Positions 7,427 to 15,886 of a stretch of 64,000 nucleotides of DNA are shown piece by piece. This DNA is from JAHTBL01 sp038532735. GTDB taxonomy: Bacteria; Pseudomonadota; Alphaproteobacteria; Rhodobacterales; Rhodobacteraceae. A program made the position numbers and the translations under genes. Where the stretch lies: assembly GCA_038532735.1 (NCBI GenBank), contig JBCBAC010000003.1:248001-312000 (forward strand). The letters are read 5' to 3'. The number at the start of each line of letters is the position of its first letter. The stretch's first letter is position 1. Under the pieces are notes generated by a model. The model saw only the letters and a list, made by a program, of their open reading frames with translations. It was not told the origin of the DNA and ran no database searches.

Positions 7427-8068
7427 TTAGCGCGCCAATTGCGACACCAGCAGGTTCGGTATGACCGGGATGGGCTTTGAGAGCTCCTGCGCGATCACCT
7501 GGCTTAAATGACCAATGATGCGCACCTTCTGGGTCTGTCCTTCGCGCTCTGCTTCAATCGCCCGCGCGCCGCCATAGCCACGCAAGTCGGTGTTAATCTG
7601 GTAAGGCTGCACGATGAATGCCCCGGTTTGGGCATCGCGTACGGCCAGGCGGAAGACCACGTTGTGCACGCCCCCGACAGAATAGCGCGCCTTTTCAGAC
7701 AGCGAATGAAACCGGTCGACCTGAATATCAACGAACACGGCCTGACGACCATTCATGCCCGCCGTGGCAAGCTCTGCGCCTTGCGCAACGATCGCTTTGA
7801 CTTGTTCATGGCGATCACCGCCGCGATCTTCGCGCCAGACGATATCGCCCAGCGGATAATAAAGATTGGCCTCAGACGCTTTAAGCGTCTCTGGCACCAC
7901 GACAGACACGCGCTGCACATTAAAAGAAGGCTTGACCACTTGCTGAACAGCCGACGGTTCAAGCGGGCTGGTCACAAGCGGCGCGTTCCGCGACGCCGTA
8001 TCAACGGTCGCACAAGCCGACAGGGTTACACCAACAGCAAGAAGCACCAAGGAGCGCACAAATTTCAT
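7427..8068 (-). CDS. DUF6778-like outer-membrane lipoprotein
   Basis: A 213-residue protein with a lipoprotein signal, MKFVRSLVLLAVGVTLSACA, where LSAC is the lipobox. The mature part is a compact alpha/beta domain with VQRVSVVVPETLK, LGDIVWREDRGGDRHEQV and a long middle containing RFHSLSEKARYSVGG. I associate this with DUF6778, found in Rhodobacterales and without known function. The next gene on this strand, rlmI, starts 40 bases downstream, so readthrough is possible. The signal for lipidation is clear; the role in the envelope is unknown. Confidence 0.7.
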   Translation of the reverse strand: MKFVRSLVLLAVGVTLSACATVDTASRNAPLVTSPLEPSAVQQVVKPSFNVQRVSVVVPETLKASEANLYYPLGDIVWREDRGGDRHEQVKAIVAQGAELATAGMNGRQAVFVDIQVDRFHSLSEKARYSVGGVHNVVFRLAVRDAQTGAFIVQPYQINTDLRGYGGARAIEAEREGQTQKVRIIGHLSQVIAQELSKPIPVIPNLLVSQLAR

Positions 8069-8166
8069 ATCTCACCTCTGGGCTCAGCCCAATTTGGGAC
8101 GACCGTTCTGGTCGGCAGATCACCTCTGCGATAGGAAAATTGCCCCTTAAATTTGTCTAAAATGAG

Positions 8167-8193
8167 AAGACCGCGCGTCGAAGGCGCGGTCTT
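8167..8193 (-). terminator. hairpin terminator after the 56-aa gene
   Basis: AAGACCGCGC pairs exactly with GCGCGGTCTT across a 7-base loop. On the minus strand it is followed by CTCATTTTAG. It lies 45 bases after the stop of the gene at 8239-8409. Confidence 0.65.
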
Positions 8194-8238
8194 ATTGGGA
8201 CGCAAGCACGCCTAATTCCGGCGCCAAACACCCGGATC

Positions 8239-8409
8239 TCAGGCGTTTTGAGTGCCTTTGGCGTCGGTAGCTTTCGGCTTGAAGACCGCCACAATCGCAC
8301 GGAACATATCGCGTGTTGCCTGGGCGCGCAAAGCGCGGGCCTTGTTTTCGATCGCGCGTGTGTCCAACGCGCCGTCGCTGGTGTAGATATCAGTATTCAT
8401 GACAGACAT
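8239..8409 (-). CDS. RSP_7527-like small protein, 56 aa
   Basis: The frame reads MSVMNTDIYTSDGALDTRAI and continues with ENKARALRAQATRDMFRAIV, ending in a Lys/Asp-rich tail. The start at 8409 has GGAGA 7 bases upstream, while the next in-frame ATG (8400) has none. The helical segment ARALRAQATRDMFRAI resembles the small RSP_7527 and DUF1127-like proteins abundant in Rhodobacterales, which are too short to be called by many pipelines. No signal peptide is seen. A good terminator follows at 8167-8193. Function is unknown; related small proteins of this kind have been linked to RNA or stress biology. Confidence 0.75.
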   Translation of the reverse strand: MSVMNTDIYTSDGALDTRAIENKARALRAQATRDMFRAIVAVFKPKATDAKGTQNA

Positions 8410-8540
8410 GTCTGCTCTCCTTCATCGGTATGATCTAAGGGTAAGCACTTATGACCCATCGAAAAGCGACAATCCCGAAAGGCCGCTATGCGCCCGACGC
8501 AGCCCTTTCAGAATGGAAAAAACGTCATCAGGGCTAGAAT

Positions 8541-8554
8541 TGTTAGCGCTAACG
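8541..8554. promoter_or_regulatory. LacI-family-type operator upstream of edd
   Basis: GTTAGCGCTAAC at 8542-8553 is a perfect 12-base palindrome with the central CG typical of LacI/GalR-family operators. It lies 57 bases before the edd start. No LacI-family gene is present in the window, so the regulator must be encoded elsewhere. Confidence 0.65.
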
Positions 8555-8610
8555 GTCTACACTATGACAAAGGCCCCAGCCGCTTCGCGCTTTGCAAGGA
8601 CATATCACCC

Positions 8611-10416
8611 ATGCCCCTGAACGACACCGTCCACGCCATCACGCAAAAGATCATCGAACGCAGCCGCCCCGTGCGGGAGGTTTATCTAGACCGTATGCGC
8701 CGCGCCGCCGAGGATGGCCCGCGCCGCGCGCACCTGTCTTGCGGCAATCAGGCCCATGCCTATGCCGCCATGGGCGATGACAAGAACAGCCTTGTGGGCG
8801 ATCGCGCCCCTAACCTTGGGATCGTAACCGCCTATAATGATATGCTCTCCGCCCATCAGCCGTTTGAGGCATATCCCGACATCATCCGTGACGCAGCACG
8901 CAAGGCCGGTGGCACAGCCCAGGTCGCAGGTGGTGTGCCTGCGATGTGTGATGGCGTCACCCAAGGCCAGATCGGGATGGAGCTGTCGCTCTTCTCTCGC
9001 GACGTGATTGCCTTGGCCGCAGGTGTCTCGCTAAGCCATAACACCTATGACGCAGCCGCCTATCTGGGGGTCTGCGACAAGATCGTGCCGGGCCTTGTGA
9101 TCGCAGCCGCAACCTTCGGCTATATCCCCGGCATCTTCATGCCCGCAGGTCCCATGGTCAGCGGCTTGCCAAACGACCAGAAGGCGAAGGTCCGTCAGCA
9201 ATTTGCTGCAGGCGAGATTGGGCGCGACAAGCTGATGGAGGCCGAGATGGCCTCCTACCATGGCCCCGGCACCTGCACCTTCTATGGCACGGCCAATTCC
9301 AATCAGATGCTGATGGAATTCATGGGCCTCCATCTGCCCGGCGCGAGCTTCGTCAATCCCGGCACACCACTGAGGGAGGCCTTGACCCGCGCCGGGACCG
9401 AGCGCGCCCTTTCCATGACCGCCTTGGGCAATGACTATCGCCCCATCAGCGATGTTCTCGATGAAAAGGCGTTTGTGAACGGCATCGTTGGCCTCATGGC
9501 CACGGGTGGCTCCACCAATCTGCTGATCCACCTGCCCGCCATGGCGAAAGCCGCTGGCGTGTTGCTGGAGATGTCAGACTTTGAGGCTCTGTCAGAGGCC
9601 ACGCCGCTGATGGCGAAGGTTTATCCGAACGGTCTGGCCGATGTGAACCACTTCCACGCCGCGGGGGGTTTGGGCTTCATGATTGGTGACCTACTGGATG
9701 CTGGGTTGCTTCATGACGATACCAAAAGCGTGGCAGGCGACACGATGACCGACTATCGCCACGAGCCGAAATTGTCGGACGCGGGCGTCATTTGGCAGCC
9801 CGGCGCGGGTGAGACGCTCAACGACAAGATCCTGCGCCCTGCAAAGGATGCGTTCCAGCCCACGGGCGGGATGAAACAACTGACCGGCAATCTGGGGCTG
9901 GGCGTCATGAAAGTCTCTGCCGTAGCACCCGAGCGTCACGTGATCGAGGCGCCCGCCCGCGTTTTTGAAACGCAGGAGGCCGTGAAAGCCGCGTTCAAGG
10001 CAGGCGAGTTTACCGAAGACACAATTGTCGTCGTGCGCTTCCAAGGCCCAAAAGCCAACGGTATGCCTGAATTACACAGCCTGACGCCGGTTCTTGCCGT
10101 GCTGCAAGACCGTGGCTTGAAAGTGGCCTTGGTCACCGACGGCCGCATGTCGGGCGCGTCGGGCAAAGTGCCCTCTGCGATCCATGTCTCACCCGAGGCG
10201 CTGGATGGCGGGCTTTTGGCCCATGTGCAGAACGGCGATCTGATCCGCGTCGATGCGGTGAAGGGCGAGCTGTCGGTGCTCACGGAAGGCGTTGCAGACC
10301 GCCCCGCCGCAACGCCCGATCTCAGCAATAACGGCCACGGCGTGGGCCGCGAGCTGTTCGAGATTTTCCGCCAGACCGCAGGCCCGGCCAGCCATGGCGC
10401 AGGCGTCGTGATCTGA
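8611..10416 (+). CDS. edd: 6-phosphogluconate dehydratase
   Basis: A 601-residue protein, close to the usual Edd length of about 603. It converts 6-phosphogluconate to KDPG in the Entner-Doudoroff pathway. Start 8611 (MPLNDTVHAITQKIIERSRP) is chosen because it matches the family N-terminus; an earlier in-frame ATG adds a non-conserved stretch across the operator. IlvD/Edd family marks include LGIVTAYNDMLSAHQP, GGVPAMCDGVTQGQ (an Fe-S cluster cysteine), HNTYDAAAYLGVCDKIVPG and GRMSGASGKVPSAIH. It is followed 33 bases later by eda, the next enzyme. The palindrome at 8541 suggests control by a sugar-acid-responsive repressor. Confidence 0.95.
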   Translation: MPLNDTVHAITQKIIERSRPVREVYLDRMRRAAEDGPRRAHLSCGNQAHAYAAMGDDKNSLVGDRAPNLGIVTAYNDMLSAHQPFEAYPDIIRDAARKAGGTAQVAGGVPAMCDGVTQGQIGMELSLFSRDVIALAAGVSLSHNTYDAAAYLGVCDKIVPGLVIAAATFGYIPGIFMPAGPMVSGLPNDQKAKVRQQFAAGEIGRDKLMEAEMASYHGPGTCTFYGTANSNQMLMEFMGLHLPGASFVNPGTPLREALTRAGTERALSMTALGNDYRPISDVLDEKAFVNGIVGLMATGGSTNLLIHLPAMAKAAGVLLEMSDFEALSEATPLMAKVYPNGLADVNHFHAAGGLGFMIGDLLDAGLLHDDTKSVAGDTMTDYRHEPKLSDAGVIWQPGAGETLNDKILRPAKDAFQPTGGMKQLTGNLGLGVMKVSAVAPERHVIEAPARVFETQEAVKAAFKAGEFTEDTIVVVRFQGPKANGMPELHSLTPVLAVLQDRGLKVALVTDGRMSGASGKVPSAIHVSPEALDGGLLAHVQNGDLIRVDAVKGELSVLTEGVADRPAATPDLSNNGHGVGRELFEIFRQTAGPASHGAGVVI

Positions 10417-10449
10417 GCCACTCTCTCCGCCAAACAAAAGGACTTCCCC

Positions 10450-11091
10450 ATGACCCCAATGGATGCCAGCCGCCGCAGCGCCGAAATCTGCGCCCTTGCC
10501 CCGGTGATCCCGGTTTTGGTGCTGGAGGACGCTGCCACCGCCCAAGGCCTCGCCAAAGCGCTGGTCGCGGGCGGCCTGCCCGCGCTGGAAGTCACCCTGC
10601 GCACCCCCGCAGCCCTCGACGCCATCCGCGCCATGGCCGAGGTCGAAGGCGGCGTTGTGGGGGCTGGCACCCTACTGACGCCGGATGATGTGAAAGCCGC
10701 GAAAGAGGCCGGCGCGCAATTCGGCGTCTCCCCCGGCGCGACTGACCACCTGCTGGCCGCCTGCGAAGACCATGACTTGCCGCTGCTACCCGGTGCCGCC
10801 ACCGCGTCAGAGGCCTTGGCTCTGCTGGAGCGCGGTTATGCGGTGCAAAAGTTCTTCCCGGCGGAGGCCAATGGCGGCGTCCCTGCCCTCAAAGCCATCG
10901 GCGCGCCGATCCCACAGGTCTCGTTCTGCCCCACTGGGGGCGTGTCCCTGCAAAACGCGCCCGACTACCTCGCGCTGCCCAACACGCTTTGCGTCGGCGG
11001 CAGCTGGGTCGCCCCGAAAGATGCCATCGACGCGCAGGATTGGGACCGGATCGAACAGCTCGCCAAAGAGGCCGCCGGTTTGGCCCGCTAG
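10450..11091 (+). CDS. eda: KDPG aldolase (2-dehydro-3-deoxyphosphogluconate aldolase)
   Basis: A 213-residue TIM-barrel class I aldolase that splits KDPG into pyruvate and glyceraldehyde 3-phosphate. The Schiff-base lysine lies in AVQKFFPAEANGG, the conserved K-x-FPA motif; the catalytic glutamate is in GLPALEVTLRTPAAL. GAGTLLT and FCPTGGVS supply phosphate-binding loops. AAGGA precedes the start. It lies just behind edd and is surely the second gene of that operon, giving a complete lower Entner-Doudoroff branch. The segment after the stop holds short palindromes (11115-11215) rather than a T-tailed terminator. Confidence 0.95.
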   Translation: MTPMDASRRSAEICALAPVIPVLVLEDAATAQGLAKALVAGGLPALEVTLRTPAALDAIRAMAEVEGGVVGAGTLLTPDDVKAAKEAGAQFGVSPGATDHLLAACEDHDLPLLPGAATASEALALLERGYAVQKFFPAEANGGVPALKAIGAPIPQVSFCPTGGVSLQNAPDYLALPNTLCVGGSWVAPKDAIDAQDWDRIEQLAKEAAGLAR

Positions 11092-11114
11092 AGCACCCAC
11101 CAACGCCGAGGCTC

Positions 11115-11215
11115 TCGGGTCAGGCCCGAAGACGACGGTCCATCCCCAGCGCCCGTCATCCCTGGCTTGACCGGGGACCTCTCCTCCAAACGCCCCCCCG
11201 GGTCGAGCCCGAGGG
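11115..11215. repeat. cluster of three short dispersed palindromes between eda and glnE
   Basis: Three imperfect dyads occur in 100 bases: 11115-11129 (TCGGG/CCCGA), 11155-11181 (GTCATCCCTGG...CCGGGGACCTC) and 11198-11215 (CCCGGGTCGAGCCCGAGG). They share the core of a wider family in this window, seen also at 18599, 18694, 26216, 27033 and 27071. This is a REP-like dispersed element common in alphaproteobacteria. Here it separates convergent genes and may help end transcripts. Confidence 0.65.
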
Positions 11216-11225
11216 TAACGTTCCC

Positions 11226-11495
11226 CTACTCCCCAACCCGCGCCGCGCGCCCGCCACGCCGCTTCGGCGCCCGCGCCTCCGCCAGCCCTTCGCGCAAAGT
11301 CACCGTCATCGGATGCTCCGGATACTGCGCCTCATAAACGCCCAAAGCTGCCTCAATCGCGTCTTTCGCGTCCATCCCCGCAGGCAAGCTCAACGCCCAA
11401 TCCAAAAAGATCGAGCGGCATTCCGGCGCGCTGATCCCCTCGATCGCATAGCTGTCGGCCAGCAAATTCTTACGGTCGATGATGCTCAAATCCAT
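11226..11495 (-). CDS. small protein coupled to glnE
   Basis: An 89-residue acidic-to-basic protein starting MDLSIIDRKNLLADSYAIEG and ending in a basic tail PKRRGGRAARVGE. The stop codon of glnE and this ATG overlap in TGATG, so it is translated by coupling; a GTG one codon upstream is an alternative start. Its middle (CRSIFLDWALSLPAG and AALGVYEAQYPEHPMTVTLREGL) is helical and looks like a compact soluble domain. I cannot name a family, though a gene of this size after glnE is familiar in Rhodobacterales. A link to nitrogen signalling is suggested only by position. Confidence 0.7.
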   Translation of the reverse strand: MDLSIIDRKNLLADSYAIEGISAPECRSIFLDWALSLPAGMDAKDAIEAALGVYEAQYPEHPMTVTLREGLAEARAPKRRGGRAARVGE

Positions 11496-14251
11496 CACTT
11501 TGCCTCCAAGGTGGCGTCGATCCGGGCGGCAGCTTTGCCCGCCCGCACTGTCATTTCCCTTTGCAGCGCGTCCATATCCTCCGCCCCGGCCTCACGCAGC
11601 ACAAAGCGGCGGGCACCCTCGCCCGAGGTGGTCGGGTCAAACGCCCCCTCAACCACCAGTTTGGAGGCCGCCTGCACCGACCAACAAAGCCCATAGCTGT
11701 CGCATAAATCCGCAACATCCGCGTCCGTCCACCAGCCGATTGCGACACCGCAAGCCAATTGCGCGGGCGTCTCGCGCAGATCAGAGCCCGCCACCAACGC
11801 CGCCGCCTGCGCGGTCAGCTCGATATCCTGCATACGCCCCGCGCCCAGCTTTGCCTCAAACGGGCCGCCGGGGCCTTTCGCCTCGGCAATGCGGGCGCGC
11901 ATTTCCTGCACGTCCGACTTGACCTTCTCCGCCGCGCCGACCTCGCCTAGCAACGCCGCGCGAAACGCCTCAATCTCAGCCCGCAAATCCTCCGGCCCCG
12001 CAATTGCGCGCGCCCGCGTCAGCGCCAGATGCTCCCACGTCCAGGCTTCGTCGCGCTGATACGCCTTGAATGCAGCAAACCCCGTGGCGACAGGCCCCTG
12101 ACGCCCGGACGGGCGCAAGCGCATATCGACCTCGTAAAGCCGCCCATCGGCCATAGGCGCAGTCATCGCTGTCACCAACGCCTGCGTCAGACGCGCATAG
12201 TAAGGCCGCGCTGCCAACGGACGCCGCCCATCCGACGCCTCAACCCCAGCCGCATCATAGATCACGATCAAATCCAGATCGGACTGCGCCTGCAATTGCC
12301 GTGCACCAAGCGAGCCCATGCCGACCACCACAGCACCGCGCCCCGGTGCAGCCCCATGCTTGGCCTCAAACTGCGCCAAAACCGCAGGCCAAACGGCCTT
12401 CAGGCACGCATCGGCCAGATCGGCATATTGCACCCCCGCCTCCTTGGCCGAGATCAGACCCCGCAAGTGATGCACCCCGATGCGAAAGCGCCATTCGCGC
12501 TGCCAAAGTCGTGCGGTGTTCAGCTGCGCCTCATAATCCGTTTGCTCCGCAATCCGCGCGCTCAAATCTGCGGTCAGCGCAGCGCATCCCGGCCACTCCG
12601 CAAAGAACGACCCGCCAATCACCGCATCGAAGACAGCCGAGTTGCGCGACAGATAGAGCGCCAGCGCAGGCGACGTCGCCGCCACGTCGATCAGCAGATC
12701 AATCAGCTGCGGATGGGCTTCAAAAAGCGAGAAGAGCTGCACGCCCGCAGGCAGGCCCGCCAGAAACCCGTCAAAGGAATTGAGCGCCTCTTCCGGGCGC
12801 GCGGCATCTTGCAAACGGCGCAGGATATCAGGGCGCAGACGCTCGAATATCTCGACCCCGCGTTCAGACCGCAACGCAGGATATGTGGGCCAACGTGCGG
12901 TGACCGCTTTGCCAAACTCCGGATCAACGGGGGTCGCGGTTTCCTTGGGCGCAAAGAACCCCTCGGTCAGCGTGTGCACCGTCGACAAACGCTCTTCCAG
13001 CACCGTTTTCAACTCCGGCACCTTTTGTCCCAAAAACGCCGCGAGCCGGGCAAAGCCCTCCTCATTGGATGGCAGATCATGGGTCTGGCCATCCGCAATC
13101 ATCTGCAAACGATGCTCGACCTTGCGGTGCTCGCGGTAGATCTCGATCAGCGTCTCCGCATCGGCCTCGGGAACCCAGCCTTTGGCAACCAACGCGCGCA
13201 GCCCGTCGACCGTGCCGCGTTGGCGCAGATCCGGGTCCCGCCCGCCCGCGATCAATTGGCGGGTCTGGGTGAAGAACTCGATCTCGCGAATACCGCCCCG
13301 CCCCAGCTTCATATTGTGACCGGGCAGCGTGATCGGCCCGCCCAGCCCTTTATGCGCGCGGATGCGAAGGCGCATGTCATGGGCGTCTTGGATGGCCGCG
13401 AAATCCAGATGCTTGCGCCACACGAAGGGGCGCAGGGTTTTCAAAAACCGCTCCCCCGCCTCCAAATCGCCCGCACAGGAGCGTGCCTTGATGTAGGCGG
13501 CCCGTTCCCATGTGCGTCCCACGCTTTCGTAATACCGCTCTGCGGCCTCCATCGACAGGCAGACCGGTGTCACAGACGCATCCGGGCGGAGCCGCAAGTC
13601 GGTGCGAAAGACATAACCATCCGCCGTGTTGTCCGACAGCATCGTACACATCTTGCGGGTCACTTTGATAAAGACCGCACGCGCGTCGTGATAATCGTCG
13701 GGCGCAAAACGCGTCTCATCAAAAAGGCAAATCAGGTCGATATCCGAGCTGTAATTCAGCTCATGCGCGCCCATCTTGCCCATCGCGAGAACGCACATGC
13801 CTGCTGCAGTCGCCACGTCCTCTGGCCCCATCCCCGGCAGCTTGCCGCGTGCAATCTCGGGCGCCAGCAGTGCTTTGATCGCCACATCCACCGACAGATC
13901 CGCAAAATCGGTCAGCGTGCCCGTGATCTTCTCGAGCGGCCAGTGATTGCCTGCATCCAGAAGCCCCAATAGCCCCGCCACGCGAGCCTTGGCGACGCGC
14001 AGCGCTTTAGGCAGCCCTTCTAGCGGTGTGTCGCGCAGCCCCTTGAAAAGATCGGCAAAAGCCGCGTCTGGTGCGTTCAATGCGGGGATCATCCAGTCGG
14101 AATGCCGCTCAAGGATTGCTTTCAGATAGGGGCTGCACCCCGCCACACCCGCGATCACGGCGCGCCATTCCTCCGAGGCTGCCGTATAGAGCGGAGCAAC
14201 TTCGGCAGCACGATCAGGATCAAACGGAACCGGTAAATGGGCAGTTGTCAT
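11495..14251 (-). CDS. glnE: bifunctional glutamine synthetase adenylyltransferase/adenylyl-removing enzyme
   Basis: A 918-residue protein with the GlnE two-domain plan. The N-terminal adenylyl-removing domain carries YSSDIDLICLFD and the C-terminal adenylyltransferase domain carries QSDLDLIVIYD, each with paired aspartates for metal binding. GlnD/PII-linked control of glutamine synthetase by AMP addition and removal is the known role. The linker and RGGIREIEFFTQ and GRMQDIELTAQ segments are also typical of the GlnE repeats. Length is close to the usual 940 or so. The start at 14251 has GAAGGA just before it. It faces the YbaK-like gene divergently. Confidence 0.95.
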   Translation of the reverse strand: MTTAHLPVPFDPDRAAEVAPLYTAASEEWRAVIAGVAGCSPYLKAILERHSDWMIPALNAPDAAFADLFKGLRDTPLEGLPKALRVAKARVAGLLGLLDAGNHWPLEKITGTLTDFADLSVDVAIKALLAPEIARGKLPGMGPEDVATAAGMCVLAMGKMGAHELNYSSDIDLICLFDETRFAPDDYHDARAVFIKVTRKMCTMLSDNTADGYVFRTDLRLRPDASVTPVCLSMEAAERYYESVGRTWERAAYIKARSCAGDLEAGERFLKTLRPFVWRKHLDFAAIQDAHDMRLRIRAHKGLGGPITLPGHNMKLGRGGIREIEFFTQTRQLIAGGRDPDLRQRGTVDGLRALVAKGWVPEADAETLIEIYREHRKVEHRLQMIADGQTHDLPSNEEGFARLAAFLGQKVPELKTVLEERLSTVHTLTEGFFAPKETATPVDPEFGKAVTARWPTYPALRSERGVEIFERLRPDILRRLQDAARPEEALNSFDGFLAGLPAGVQLFSLFEAHPQLIDLLIDVAATSPALALYLSRNSAVFDAVIGGSFFAEWPGCAALTADLSARIAEQTDYEAQLNTARLWQREWRFRIGVHHLRGLISAKEAGVQYADLADACLKAVWPAVLAQFEAKHGAAPGRGAVVVGMGSLGARQLQAQSDLDLIVIYDAAGVEASDGRRPLAARPYYARLTQALVTAMTAPMADGRLYEVDMRLRPSGRQGPVATGFAAFKAYQRDEAWTWEHLALTRARAIAGPEDLRAEIEAFRAALLGEVGAAEKVKSDVQEMRARIAEAKGPGGPFEAKLGAGRMQDIELTAQAAALVAGSDLRETPAQLACGVAIGWWTDADVADLCDSYGLCWSVQAASKLVVEGAFDPTTSGEGARRFVLREAGAEDMDALQREMTVRAGKAAARIDATLEAK

Positions 14252-14299
14252 TCCTTCTTGTGAGCCGCAAAAAGGGCAAGGTCAATCCGAGGGAGAGAG

Positions 14300-14767
14300 A
14301 TGAGCAAGAGCCTGAAACGGGTGAAAACCGCACTGGCCGAGGCCGGCGTCGAGACTGAGGTGCTGGAGCTTGGCGATTGCCGCACAGCGCAACAAGCGGC
14401 GGATGCTGCGGGGTGCCTTCTGGACCAGATTGCCAAGTCGATCATCTTTCGCGGGCTGGAAAGCGATCGCGCGATCCTCTTTCTGACCGCAGGCGGCAAT
14501 CAGGTTGATGACGCCAAAGCCTCCACCATCGCTGGGGAGCCGTTGGGCAAGGCCGATGCTGCGCTCATCCGCGCACAAACGGGCTTTGCAATCGGCGGCG
14601 TCAGCCCGGTCGGCCACCTCTCCCCCATCCGCGCGTTTCTGGACGCGCGCCTGCTGGAATTTGACGTCGTCTACGCCGCCGCGGGCACACCGCGCCATGT
14701 GTTTCCGATCAAAAGTCAGGTTCTTGAACAAATAACCGACGCGCAAGTGGCTGATTTCACGTCATAA
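14300..14767 (+). CDS. YbaK/ProX-type aminoacyl-tRNA deacylase
   Basis: A 155-residue protein of the YbaK/EbsC fold, which removes mischarged amino acids such as Cys or Ala from tRNA-Pro or related tRNAs. The characteristic segments are present: an N-terminal helix (SLKRVKTALAEAGVE), TAQQAADAAGCLLDQIAKSI with the catalytic-region lysine, GGNQVDD, and GGVSPVGH. A ribosome-binding site GGGAGAG lies just upstream. It starts 48 bases from the divergent glnE, so both promoters must sit in a very short gap. Which tRNA is edited cannot be told from sequence alone. Confidence 0.85.
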   Translation: MSKSLKRVKTALAEAGVETEVLELGDCRTAQQAADAAGCLLDQIAKSIIFRGLESDRAILFLTAGGNQVDDAKASTIAGEPLGKADAALIRAQTGFAIGGVSPVGHLSPIRAFLDARLLEFDVVYAAAGTPRHVFPIKSQVLEQITDAQVADFTS

Positions 14768-14773
14768 ATCAAA

Positions 14774-14852
14774 AAATGTAAAAAACATTTACATTTAGGC
14801 TTGAAGGTTAGGGCCGGTCCCCCGATATGTGTAATGTGAAAGACATTCACAT
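14774..14852 (+). promoter_or_regulatory. promoter flanked by two related dyads upstream of the DUF2852 gene
   Basis: Dyad 1 (14774-14796) has perfect 9-base arms AAATGTAAA/TTTACATTT around AAACA. Dyad 2 (14834-14852) has 7-base arms ATGTGAA/TTCACAT around AGACA. Both keep the same 5-base spacer and their centres are 58 bases apart. Between them TTGAAG (14801-14806) and GATATG (14824-14829) have 17-base promoter spacing, which would put the start of transcription at dyad 2. The binding protein is unknown. Confidence 0.65.
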
Positions 14853-14874
14853 AACCCAAACAACGGAGACCCAA

Positions 14875-15285
14875 ATGACCCCCGCCACCGCTTCACCCAC
14901 CCCCATGTCCCAGCGTCCCTCCTGGTTTGCCCGCACAGAGATGTGGCTGGATGAGCACGGCAAGGCCGCCTGGATCACCCTGATGGTGCTCAGCTTCATC
15001 TTCTTCTGGCCCGTCGGCCTTCTGGTTCTGGGATATATGATCATGAACAACAAATTCTCAGGCGGCGGATGCAGCCGCCGGATGCGCCGCGCCTCGCACG
15101 CGATGTCCACGACCGGCAACGCCGCGTTTGATGCCTACAAGGCAGACACGCTGCGCCGTCTGGAAGAAGAACAGGAGAACTTCGAGGCCTTCCTCAAGCG
15201 CCTGCGCGATGCCAAGGACAAGGCCGAGTTCGACCAGTTCATGGATGAGCGCGCGCGCCCTTCAAAAAACGACGATGACGCTTAA
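14875..15285 (+). CDS. DUF2852 membrane protein
   Basis: A 136-residue protein; I start at 14875 (MTPATASPTPMSQRPSWFAR) behind GGAG rather than at an upstream ATG, which would overlap the operator. One strong membrane segment (WITLMVLSFIFFWPVGLLVLGYMIM) is followed by a Cys/Arg-rich turn and a long charged helix (LRRLEEEQENFEAFLKRLRDAKDKAEFDQF) likely to form a coiled coil. This is the DUF2852 pattern, widespread in alphaproteobacteria and of unknown function. The double-dyad promoter upstream suggests tight regulation. A terminator follows at 15310. Confidence 0.8.
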   Translation: MTPATASPTPMSQRPSWFARTEMWLDEHGKAAWITLMVLSFIFFWPVGLLVLGYMIMNNKFSGGGCSRRMRRASHAMSTTGNAAFDAYKADTLRRLEEEQENFEAFLKRLRDAKDKAEFDQFMDERARPSKNDDDA

Positions 15286-15309
15286 CTGATAAGCACGTCC
15301 CCTCCCCTT

Positions 15310-15333
15310 GGCAGCCCCATATCGGGGGCTGCC
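15310..15333 (+). terminator. hairpin after the DUF2852 gene
   Basis: GGCAGCCCC pairs exactly with GGGGCTGCC over a six-base loop and is followed by GTTTCG. The T-run is short, so termination may be partial, but the position between two genes fits. Confidence 0.6.
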
Positions 15334-15369
15334 GTTTCGCTGCATAACCAACCCCTGCCCGAGGCTCCC

Positions 15370-15801
15370 ATGACCGCCCTGCCCGACCCGCATTACCAAG
15401 CCGAGTTCTACGCCGACACGCCCGTCAAACGGCTCATCGCGTGGATCGTGGATGCCTTCGTTATCTTTGTAATGAGCTTCATCCTCGCAGTTTTGACGCT
15501 TGGCCTTGGCTTTTTCATCTTCTTCGGACTCTTCATGGTGCTTGGCTTTGCCTACCGGGTTGTCACGCTGGCCAATGGATCGGCCACATGGGGCATGCGA
15601 CTCGTTGCGATTGAGCTGCGCACCGCAGATGGCGCGCGCTTTTCACTGCTGCCGGCCTTCTTGCACACGCTGGGTTACAGCGTGTCGATCGGGATGCCGC
15701 TGCTGCAATTGGTCTCCATCGTGCTGATGCTCACAACAGAGCGGCGGCAAGGCCTCACGGATCTGGTTCTGGGCACCGTCGCGATCAACCGCGCGGCTTA
15801 A
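15370..15801 (+). CDS. RDD family membrane protein
   Basis: A 143-residue protein with the RDD signature: KRLIAWIVDAFVIF near the N-terminus (Arg and Asp-Asp-type positions here as R and D) and three hydrophobic helices. ATWGMRLVAIEL and QGLTDLVLGTVAI match the conserved central and C-terminal parts. RDD proteins are small inner-membrane proteins, proposed in some cases to move ions or osmolytes, but most have no proven role. Its own start has no strong ribosome-binding site. It sits downstream of the DUF2852 terminator, and so may have its own promoter. Confidence 0.8.
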   Translation: MTALPDPHYQAEFYADTPVKRLIAWIVDAFVIFVMSFILAVLTLGLGFFIFFGLFMVLGFAYRVVTLANGSATWGMRLVAIELRTADGARFSLLPAFLHTLGYSVSIGMPLLQLVSIVLMLTTERRQGLTDLVLGTVAINRAA

Positions 15802-15886
15802 CCAAAACCGCACTTAACTCGCGACATTTGGGGGGTTGGCGGTTATGGCCAACACGAGTAGGCTCAGGCCAACTTGTTGAGGAAAC

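Noticed and set aside
12029..13972. Open frame of 647 codons antisense to glnE
   Set aside because: Arg/Pro-rich composition typical of antisense shadow; glnE motifs on the minus strand are clear.
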